A stretch of DNA of 64,000 nucleotides from Alkalinema sp. CACIAM 70d (GTDB lineage: Bacteria; Cyanobacteriota; Cyanobacteriia; Leptolyngbyales; Leptolyngbyaceae), in the NCBI GenBank assembly GCA_002148405.1, contig MUGG01000121.1, forward strand, positions 1 to 64,000, in the 5' to 3' direction. A program made the position numbers and the translations under genes. The notes under the pieces are model-generated. The model had not been told where the DNA came from. It searched no databases and saw nothing but the letters and a program-made list of their open reading frames with translations. Shown piece after piece: positions 57,285 to 64,000 of the stretch; the first letter of the stretch is position 1; each line of letters starts with the position of its first letter.

Positions 57285-59438
57285 CTAGAAATTCACCGGG
57301 GCTTCCTGGTGCCGTCGCACCCGAGGGCTCAATCGGTTTTGATGCAGGGATTGTTGGGCCGTTTGGTACAAACTCGCCAGAGTTTGGCCATCCTGAGGTG
57401 TGGTAGCAATTCCAATATTCAAGGTCACTTCAAAAGGAAAACTTTGCTCCGGAACCAAGACTTGGTCGTGTAGGGATTGCACCGCATCGAGGAGTCGTTG
57501 CATCGCTCCCATAACTGTCGTACCGTACATTCCCACAACAAATTCTTCGTTGCCCCATCGCCCTACTAAATCTTCACTCCGGAAGGTTTGTTTCAGCAAC
57601 TGCCCACAGCGCTGCAACACTTGATCGCCCATCGCAGAGCCATAGTAATACTGAATGTCTTGGAGCTGAGCAATCTCTAACAATGCAAGGCAAAAGGGCT
57701 TGTTGTGGCGTTCAGACAGCGCTAAAAATTTGGTCAATTCTTCGCTCACTTTGCGCTGATTGGTGACGCCTGTTAAAGGATCGATTTCTGCAAGACTGCG
57801 CAACAGGCGCGATCGCTCCAGTCGATTGAGGATCCGAGTCACCAGTTCCGGCCCTGCAAAGGGTTTGCTGACCCAGTCATCGGCTCCTGCTGCAAATCCC
57901 CGGTGCATTGTTTCCGCATCTGTACGGGTCGTCAGGAACAAAATCGGCAAGCTGCTCCATTGCTGAGAGTTGCGCAAGGTTTGGCAAAGACTAATTCCAT
58001 TGCTTTGGGGTAAGTCCACATCCAAAATTAACAGTTGGGGGCTGTGTTCCTGCAACTTTGCCCATAGGTGTTCCGATCGATCGCAAGTAATCACCTGAAA
58101 GCCCCACGGTTGTAACAGCGTTTCCAGGGCATGCAAGGTGCTCCCATCGCTGTCTAAAACCATAACTGTTGCCGCAATGGTTTCGGGATGTTGGGGGAGG
58201 GGAATGACGAGCTCTTCCAGTTCAATGGACTGCTGGAATGTGAGAGAAGGGGACTGCTGGGGCTGACTGGATGACGGTTGACTGGATGACGGTTGGCTGG
58301 ATGACGGCTGACTTAAGGTTAATGTCAGTTGTTCGATCGTCTGGCGCAACGTTTGGACTTGGGACTCCAAGCGATCGAGAACCCTGGGTTGATCGAGCCA
58401 GTCTCCTGCCCAACCGCCTTGAAACGTCCGCTCCACTTGCTGGGCTATGGCCGAACCTGCATCCGCCCCAAACATGCCTAAAGTGCCCACCAATTTATGA
58501 GCCTGTTGGCTGGCTTGTTCTGCCAGTTCAGCATCCAATCGCCCTTGGCGGAGCGCCCCGATCGCTTGATCCAAGAGTGTTAAACGGGCTTGTAGTTGGG
58601 GTTGGGATTGTTGCCAGATTTCGCTCATGCCCTGCTGCAACGATGTCGATAGTTCTGGGGATGGCTGCTCCAGCGAAGGGGGAAAAACTGGGGGAGGGGA
58701 GGTGAAGGCGGGTGAATTTAAAGTGGGTGCCTGGGAAGACTGCGTCTCCAAGGTCAGCCGATTTGGAGGGGTTCGGAGGCGATAGCCAATGCCATAGACC
58801 GTTTCGATCGGATCTGCCGTAATGCCTGCTTTTCTGAGTTTGTGGCGCAACCCTTTAATGTGAGATCGGATCGTATCCTCCGTGGGTGGGGTATCTAAGG
58901 CCCACAGGTGGTCAATCAAAGCACTGGAGCTATAAATTCGTTGAGGGTTGCGAAGCAACAATTCCAGTAAACTGTATTCCTTCGGGGTTAACTTGAGGGG
59001 CTGCTGCTGCCAAGACACAACGCAGGTACTGGGATCGAGTTCTAAGTCATTCCATTTCAATGTAGGCGGCAAAACGGCATGGCCCCGGCGCAGCAGGGCT
59101 CGTACCCGTGCCAGGATCTCTTCAATATCAAACGGTTTAGTGACGTAATCATCAGCCCCTGCATCCAGCCCCCGAATCAAATTTGTGCGGGCGTCCTTTG
59201 CCGTCATAAATAGGATAGGGGTGGTATCTCCCTGCGATCGTAGCTGTTTGCAAAAACTCAGCCCATCCAGTTCCGGCAGCATGACATCTAACAAAATCAA
59301 GCTGTAGCTCAAACTACTCGCGAAATCCCAGCCTAATTTGCCATTATTAGCGACATCAACGACATAATGCTGTTCAGTTAACGCTGTAGTGAGTGTTTCT
59401 GCAATGAGTTCATCATCTTCAACAATCAGAATTCTCAT
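57285..59438 (-). CDS. REC-wHTH-Hpt-REC-GGDEF protein with degenerate GGDEF
   Basis: The 717-residue protein begins as an OmpR-type regulator: receiver with Asp51, then winged helix (about 125-222, KLTPKEYSLLELLLRNP). A Gln/Ser/Pro linker is followed by an Hpt-like helical segment (HKLVGTLGMFG), a second receiver (LLILDVDLPQSNG) and a GGDEF domain (about 560-700). The active-site motif reads GNEEF (RWGNEEFVVG) instead of GGDEF or GGEEF. Diguanylate cyclase activity is therefore uncertain. It is the first gene of a three-gene operon with the PAS kinase and REC protein. Confidence 0.88.
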   Translation of the reverse strand: MRILIVEDDELIAETLTTALTEQHYVVDVANNGKLGWDFASSLSYSLILLDVMLPELDGLSFCKQLRSQGDTTPILFMTAKDARTNLIRGLDAGADDYVTKPFDIEEILARVRALLRRGHAVLPPTLKWNDLELDPSTCVVSWQQQPLKLTPKEYSLLELLLRNPQRIYSSSALIDHLWALDTPPTEDTIRSHIKGLRHKLRKAGITADPIETVYGIGYRLRTPPNRLTLETQSSQAPTLNSPAFTSPPPVFPPSLEQPSPELSTSLQQGMSEIWQQSQPQLQARLTLLDQAIGALRQGRLDAELAEQASQQAHKLVGTLGMFGADAGSAIAQQVERTFQGGWAGDWLDQPRVLDRLESQVQTLRQTIEQLTLTLSQPSSSQPSSSQPSSSQPQQSPSLTFQQSIELEELVIPLPQHPETIAATVMVLDSDGSTLHALETLLQPWGFQVITCDRSEHLWAKLQEHSPQLLILDVDLPQSNGISLCQTLRNSQQWSSLPILFLTTRTDAETMHRGFAAGADDWVSKPFAGPELVTRILNRLERSRLLRSLAEIDPLTGVTNQRKVSEELTKFLALSERHNKPFCLALLEIAQLQDIQYYYGSAMGDQVLQRCGQLLKQTFRSEDLVGRWGNEEFVVGMYGTTVMGAMQRLLDAVQSLHDQVLVPEQSFPFEVTLNIGIATTPQDGQTLASLYQTAQQSLHQNRLSPRVRRHQEAPVNF

Positions 59439-60389
59439 GGTGAAAGCACCGCCGATGAATTGCGTAAAGGAGAATAGCTATGGGGCAATGTTGAAGTATA
59501 GGCAACTCGAAGGAGATGGATAGAAAACTAGACTCATATCTAAACTAAATCTAAACCCAATCTTGCAAATTGCTCATTTTAAGTGATCGATTTGCTGATT
59601 TTAGAGCATTTAGCTAGACTCACTTGCCCCGATCGCTGCTAAGGCAATGATTGGGTATAGCAAAGCAATAAATTGTTGCATTGCAGGGTAGAAACAAAAA
59701 ATAACAACTTAAACCTTGTTAACTTCAATTTCAATCCATTAAGTAAGCATTGAAAGAACGTTTAGCACCCGTAAAATATAGCCCCTAGTTGTTGCACAAT
59801 CCTAAGCTGCACAACCCCAAGCTGCACAATCCTAAGTTGATACAATCTCCGACAAACTTCCGAGGATTGTCTCCCGGAGGATTGATGACAAACCTGGATA
59901 ATCTGAGTAAATGTATAAGCATCTCTGTGTAACACTTTGACCGATCGTTTACGAGAACGCAAGTTAGATTTGACACTTTCTCAAAGTGTCCCATACTCAA
60001 AAGGGGCTTGCTACAGCACAGAGTTGGATCAAGCGAACCGATCGTCCCCTAGGTGCGAGTCCTTGCAAGATGCAGTGGGAGGACTGGAAGGATCCGTGTA
60101 GATTGGGACAGGGGTAGGGACAGCAATGATCAAGCCTAGGATGTCATTATTACAACATGACTTGGCTGAATCACTGAGAGCTTAACAAACTGCATAGTAT
60201 GCGAAATTCTTGCCTAGGGCCGTTATTGTGGATACAACTGGGCAAAATTGGGCAATTCGCTTCCCTGAATTTTCGTGGGAAGGAAGGGTTACATTTTTTT
60301 CGTGACATAATGATGGCCTGACGGAACAATGGCCTACCAAAATGATGGCCTGACGGAACAATGGCCTAACGGAAAGTGATCGCCTTGCT
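59439..60389. other. 950-nt spacer between divergent signalling genes
   Basis: No supported gene. Near 59798-59840 a 16- to 17-bp unit on AAGCTGCACAAC/AATCCTAAG is repeated three times. At 60309-60367 a 32-bp unit (AATGATGGCCTGACGGAAC...) is repeated, just before the next gene. No tRNA or known RNA family is recognised. Confidence 0.5.
60309..60367. repeat. 32-bp tandem duplication before the pseudokinase gene
   Basis: The unit AATGATGGCCTGACGGAACA + ATGGCCTA occurs at 60309 and again at 60341, with 28 of 28 bases the same. It lies 23 nt before the ATG at 60390, so it could change translation or transcription of that gene. Confidence 0.7.
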
Positions 60390-62789
60390 ATGATTGGGCA
60401 ACTGCTAGCAGATCGGTTTCAAGTCACGCAAATTTACGAAGCAGGAAATGGCTTTCTTGCCTCAGATACCCATCGTCCGGGGTATCCCTGCTGCGTCATT
60501 CAAAAACTCCCCATGCCCACAGGCAACCCGCAGGCGTTTCAAATTGCCAAGCTGATTCTGGAGCAGCGGCTTGAAGCGATCGCTCGACTGGGTAAATATC
60601 CCCATTTACCTGGATTGTTGACCTTTTTTGAGCAAGATCAGCAGATTTACTTGGCAGAGGAGTGCGTGGCGGGGCACCCCCTCAGTCAAGAATTGCAACA
60701 GCCCTTGCCGGAACCGCAAGTGATCCACTTGATGTTGGAACTGCTGGATATCTTGGTCTTTTTGCATCGCCATGAAGTGATTTTGCGAGGCTTGTATCCT
60801 GATAATTTGCTGCGGCGACAGTCCGATGGCAAGTTGGTGCTGATTAATTTATTAGTTTTGCCTCTCAAAGATCCCGCCTCAACCCACACCCCCGCCCGCC
60901 CCGACCCAAAGCCCTATCTTCCCCCAGAGCAACTGGCAGGCAACCCTCTCTTTAGCAGCAATCTCTATTCAGTCGGCATGATTGCGATTCAAGCTCTGAC
61001 CGGGCTGACGCCAGAGGAGCTTCTGCTAATCAAGCCACAGTGGCAGGGGAAAACTACCGTCAGTCGGGATTTAGCGGAAGTGATCGATCGCCTGACTTGC
61101 GTGAATCCTAAACAGCGATATCCCTCTGCAATGATTGCGCGGCGCATTCTGAAAAATCTGCTCATGGATGAAGATCCCACCACCGATCTCCCCCCACCTT
61201 GTTCTCCCCAGCGGCGATCGCCGGTGCCCCCCTCTACATTGAATTCTACTCATTCAAATAGTTTAGAAGTCAACTATTTGCCCCGCCAAGATTCTGACTC
61301 GATCGAAGGTCACTCTGAAGGTCACTCTGAAGGTTACGCGGCTGTTCAGCCTGTGGGGGCGGTTGCGAGTCCCCAAGCCCAGCGGAATGGGGCCCGGAAT
61401 GGCACAATGACCCAAAGCCCCGACTCCCTACAATCGAGCTTACTGCGTCAGGGAAGACCGCAGAGGCATCATCCCTTGGAACACCTACGGGAAGCTGCGG
61501 TGGAAACGAACACTCCGGCATCCCAGACGACTGCTAATCTCCCGACAGACGGGGTAGATGTAGCAGATATGCCAGCGGGGGCGATCGTGGGGTTTGAGCC
61601 GACCGCCTTGCAACTCGACGTCAATCCTGCGGCGCGGTTGACTGTCCCGGAGTCGGCGCGACCCGAAGTCACCCCCCTCCAACCCATTCCGACAATCGCC
61701 CCCGCCGCACCCGCGCCCCAAGCGACGAGCCACCAGGGTTCACGGCAGCCACCGGGAGAGCCCCCGGTTTCCCAACCGGTTTCCGCGCCCGCGCCGCCCC
61801 ACCGTTCTTGGCTATCTTGGGGAATGATGGGGTGGATTGTTGCAGGTTGCTTTGGCTTGACTACGGCTTGGCTAGGATGGCGATACCAAGTGCCCCAAGG
61901 TTGGTTAGCGGGGTACTTTCACCAAGCAGGCTTAAACCAGAGTCTGCAAGGGAACTATCGGGCGGCGCTGCAAAGTTTCGATCGCTCAATTGCGTGGAAT
62001 GGATCGGATGCCCAAACCTATTACGATCGGGGGGTCGCATTTTATCGCTTAAAGGATCTGCGGCGGGCTTTAGAAGACTTTACCCGAGCCATTCAATTAA
62101 ATGGAAAAGATGCGCGGGCTTTTTTCCAACGGGGTAATATTCGCTTGAGCCTTGGGGATCCACAGGGAGCCGTCGGAGACTATAACCAAGCCATTCAGTT
62201 AAACGGTGAATTGCCGGAAGCCTATGTCCAACGGGGGCAGGCGCAGTCAGCTTTGGGAAAATCGGGCTTGGCCTTAAAGGACTACAGTAACGCCATTCGC
62301 CTAGAGCCAAATTTAGCAGCGGCCTATATTAATCGATGTCTGACCCGATCGAATTTAGCAGATCAAGCAGGAGCCATTTCCGACTGTACCCAAGCGGCTA
62401 GCATTGATCCCAACTTAATTTCGGCCTACCAAAATCGGGGACTGTCCTACCACCGGACGGGCAATCTGCAGCAGGCGATGGCGGATTTAAATGTGGCGAT
62501 TAAGTTGGATGGAGAAGATGCCAAATCCTATTACCAGCGGGGCTTGCTGCGGATGGATCTCGACGATCGTGCTGGCGCAATTGCGGATTTCAATACCGCG
62601 ATCCAGTTTCGCCCCGATCATGCCTTTGCCTACTATCAACGGGCCTTAGTGCGATCTCAGCTGGATGATCAAGAAGGTGCCATTCAGGATTTAGAGCGGG
62701 CCGCAAAGTACTGTGTCGATCAAGGGATGACGGGCTGCTATCGGGATGCACAGTATCAACTAAAGCGCCTTAAAAATGCAACGGAATAG
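60390..62789 (+). CDS. Protein pseudokinase-TPR membrane protein
   Basis: The 799-residue protein has a kinase-like fold in residues 1-270. The catalytic loop that is HRDxxPDN in active members reads LRGLYPDN (near 131-138), losing the catalytic aspartate, and the metal-binding DFG position reads INL (near 152). LPPEQLAGNPLFSSNLYSVG keeps the activation-end fold, so the domain is probably inactive. A low-complexity linker (about 280-470) includes a GHSE triple repeat. A helix near 473-495 spans the membrane, then eight TPR units (about 505-790) face the other side. Confidence 0.85.
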   Translation: MIGQLLADRFQVTQIYEAGNGFLASDTHRPGYPCCVIQKLPMPTGNPQAFQIAKLILEQRLEAIARLGKYPHLPGLLTFFEQDQQIYLAEECVAGHPLSQELQQPLPEPQVIHLMLELLDILVFLHRHEVILRGLYPDNLLRRQSDGKLVLINLLVLPLKDPASTHTPARPDPKPYLPPEQLAGNPLFSSNLYSVGMIAIQALTGLTPEELLLIKPQWQGKTTVSRDLAEVIDRLTCVNPKQRYPSAMIARRILKNLLMDEDPTTDLPPPCSPQRRSPVPPSTLNSTHSNSLEVNYLPRQDSDSIEGHSEGHSEGYAAVQPVGAVASPQAQRNGARNGTMTQSPDSLQSSLLRQGRPQRHHPLEHLREAAVETNTPASQTTANLPTDGVDVADMPAGAIVGFEPTALQLDVNPAARLTVPESARPEVTPLQPIPTIAPAAPAPQATSHQGSRQPPGEPPVSQPVSAPAPPHRSWLSWGMMGWIVAGCFGLTTAWLGWRYQVPQGWLAGYFHQAGLNQSLQGNYRAALQSFDRSIAWNGSDAQTYYDRGVAFYRLKDLRRALEDFTRAIQLNGKDARAFFQRGNIRLSLGDPQGAVGDYNQAIQLNGELPEAYVQRGQAQSALGKSGLALKDYSNAIRLEPNLAAAYINRCLTRSNLADQAGAISDCTQAASIDPNLISAYQNRGLSYHRTGNLQQAMADLNVAIKLDGEDAKSYYQRGLLRMDLDDRAGAIADFNTAIQFRPDHAFAYYQRALVRSQLDDQEGAIQDLERAAKYCVDQGMTGCYRDAQYQLKRLKNATE

Positions 62790-62834
62790 TGCAAACTCGT
62801 AAAACGCAGTTTCCTAGGATTCAATCAAGAGGAA

Positions 62835-64000
62835 TTAGACCAGCGTCTTGGCAGGTGGAGAAGCCGCTTCCCCGCTGGATTTGGCGATCGCGTTGGCTAA
62901 CGGGACGTTGCGTTTGAGGTTTTGTTCAATGTTTTGGATCATGATGCGCAGATCGGAGTGTTGCGGCTGGGTATACAGATCGGCGAGGACAATACTGACC
63001 TGTTCAATCCGCCGCATTAATTGACGAGTGGTTTGAATGATTGATTTTTGATCCACAGTTAACAAAGGCGCTTCGGGAATCGTCAGTTCCGCTTGAATCA
63101 AGTGCTCTAACTGCGCCAACACTTCGTCAATATCGCCCACTTGTTGAATGAGCGTTTGAGTTGAGTTCGCACCAATTTGGGCAATTTGAGCCAGATCAGC
63201 AATATTCCCTTTAATTCGATGTAGGGTCTGCCCCATATGGCGATCGGCTTCGCTCGTCTGGTTGACTAATTGGGTAATGTCGCTGATGACTTGGCTAAAT
63301 CCCTCCAAACCTTCGCCACTAAATCGATTGACCAAAATGGCCGTGTGTAAACCCAGGAATCGGGCTTGTTTACTCACCTGCTGGATTAAATTGGACGTGT
63401 TGCGAACGGTTTCTAAATCCTTTGCTAAACCGACACTCGTGGTAATCAGCCGATCGGTACCACTAGCAATCTCAGAAATGTTGTCAAGCGTCTGTTGCAA
63501 CACTTGGCGAATGCGGGTATCCAACAACGACTGAAGCGTCTCTAAACGTTTGTGGAGTTGTTTAACTTCATGGTTCTTCTGGCACAGGTGGGACTGTTGT
63601 CGCTCTAGGTGCTGTTGGTGGTTTTGTAGCACTAGGTTGCGAACGTCGATCGTTTGATTCGCCTCGCTTAACGCCTGTTGAAGCTGTTCCACAGTGGTCT
63701 GATAGTGCAAGAGTTGTTGTTGTTGCGCTGCTTGGACTGTTTGCGCTTGCACTTGGGTCTGGGCCTGCACTTGAGCCTGGGCAACCAATAGATCGCGCAG
63801 ATCCACCATGCGTAAACTGCCATCCCGAAACCGTAGAACCAGCGGATCAAGGGTAACCGGGCTCCTGCGCTGGAGCGCTTGGTCAGCGGCTTCTGGAATG
63901 CTACAGGTATCCGAGACAATGAGGGGTGGATCTTGCTCCAGAGAGAGTAATTGCTGAATCGCCGTTGTTTTGGCGAGGGGCCGCTCCAGCATAATGCGCT
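62835..64000 (-). CDS. Soluble methyl-accepting-like protein, 5' end beyond the window
   Basis: The visible 388 codons have no membrane helix. The first 70 residues resemble the N-terminal segment found in cyanobacterial regulators (VTLDPLVLRFRDGSLRMVDLRDLLVAQAQ). A coiled coil (about 75-185) has Gln-rich heptads, including a QVQAQ repeat. A helical signalling domain (about 200-300), with GEGLEGFSQVISDITQLVNQT, resembles the hairpin tip of chemotaxis receptors. The ATG at 63992 may be internal because the frame stays open to the window edge. Cytoplasmic chemoreceptor or adaptor role is inferred. Confidence 0.7.
   Translation of the reverse strand, partial: RIMLERPLAKTTAIQQLLSLEQDPPLIVSDTCSIPEAADQALQRRSPVTLDPLVLRFRDGSLRMVDLRDLLVAQAQVQAQTQVQAQTVQAAQQQQLLHYQTTVEQLQQALSEANQTIDVRNLVLQNHQQHLERQQSHLCQKNHEVKQLHKRLETLQSLLDTRIRQVLQQTLDNISEIASGTDRLITTSVGLAKDLETVRNTSNLIQQVSKQARFLGLHTAILVNRFSGEGLEGFSQVISDITQLVNQTSEADRHMGQTLHRIKGNIADLAQIAQIGANSTQTLIQQVGDIDEVLAQLEHLIQAELTIPEAPLLTVDQKSIIQTTRQLMRRIEQVSIVLADLYTQPQHSDLRIMIQNIEQNLKRNVPLANAIAKSSGEAASPPAKTLV

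Noticed and set aside
1..64000. tRNA genes
   Set aside because: No stretch with a T-loop GTTCRAAT core flanked by an acceptor stem was seen on either strand by eye.

Overview
The window is cyanobacterial chromosome. It carries the Form IB RuBisCO cluster rbcL-rbcX-rbcS, chlorophyll synthase (chlG), zeta-carotene desaturase (crtQ), the cytochrome b6f accessory subunit petP, the bifunctional Calvin-cycle phosphatase glpX and glutamyl-tRNA reductase hemA. HIP1-type octamers (GCGATCGC) and CGATCG cores recur throughout, and many open frames have only cyanobacterial character. The exact taxon cannot be fixed by eye; a filamentous or Leptolyngbya-like lineage is possible but not demonstrated. I found no tRNA, rRNA, CRISPR array or transposase gene.

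Layout. 1-4100 is an accessory region: a frameshifted PLL-type beta-propeller lectin fragment, a small secreted protein, a calpain-like protease with PPC domains and a short exported peptide. The last three share an unusually well conserved upstream element (TTTGCRTAAT, exactly 16 nt, GATAGGT). 4100-13600 holds a HEAT-repeat gene, an MFS exporter, an eIF1/SUI1-like gene, trpB, COQ4- and DUF99-family genes, and a four-gene operon of a lipoprotein, an atypical NRAMP-related transporter and two PRC-barrel proteins. 14384-17894 has the rbc operon and an ExbB/TolQ-type proton channel without its ExbD partner. 17895-18706 is a long intergenic stretch with an orphan intrinsic terminator that may end a small RNA. 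19234-31219 contains a secreted amidase, hisF, a DnaJ-TPR-WD40 fusion, petP, a Get3/ArsA-like ATPase next to chlG, a class A PBP, and crtQ with an SRPBCC partner. 31499-39029 has unknown and housekeeping genes, ending in glpX and hemA.

39096-59438 is dominated by signalling. There is a divergent two-component block (44299 to 39096), a PstS-like lipoprotein paired with a histidine kinase, a sigma factor / DUF1822 / CHAT-CHASE2 cluster (47933-52258), and a second two-component operon whose first gene is a REC-wHTH-Hpt-REC-GGDEF protein with a degenerate GGDEF motif. The window closes with a pseudokinase-TPR membrane protein and the start-truncated end of a soluble methyl-accepting-like protein.

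The most interesting candidates are the sigma/DUF1822/CHAT-CHASE2 cluster (caspase-like protease plus dedicated sigma factor), the three-gene secreted regulon defined by the shared promoter element, the NRAMP-related/PRC operon, and the pervasive perfect short tandem duplications (12-32 bp) in genes and spacers.
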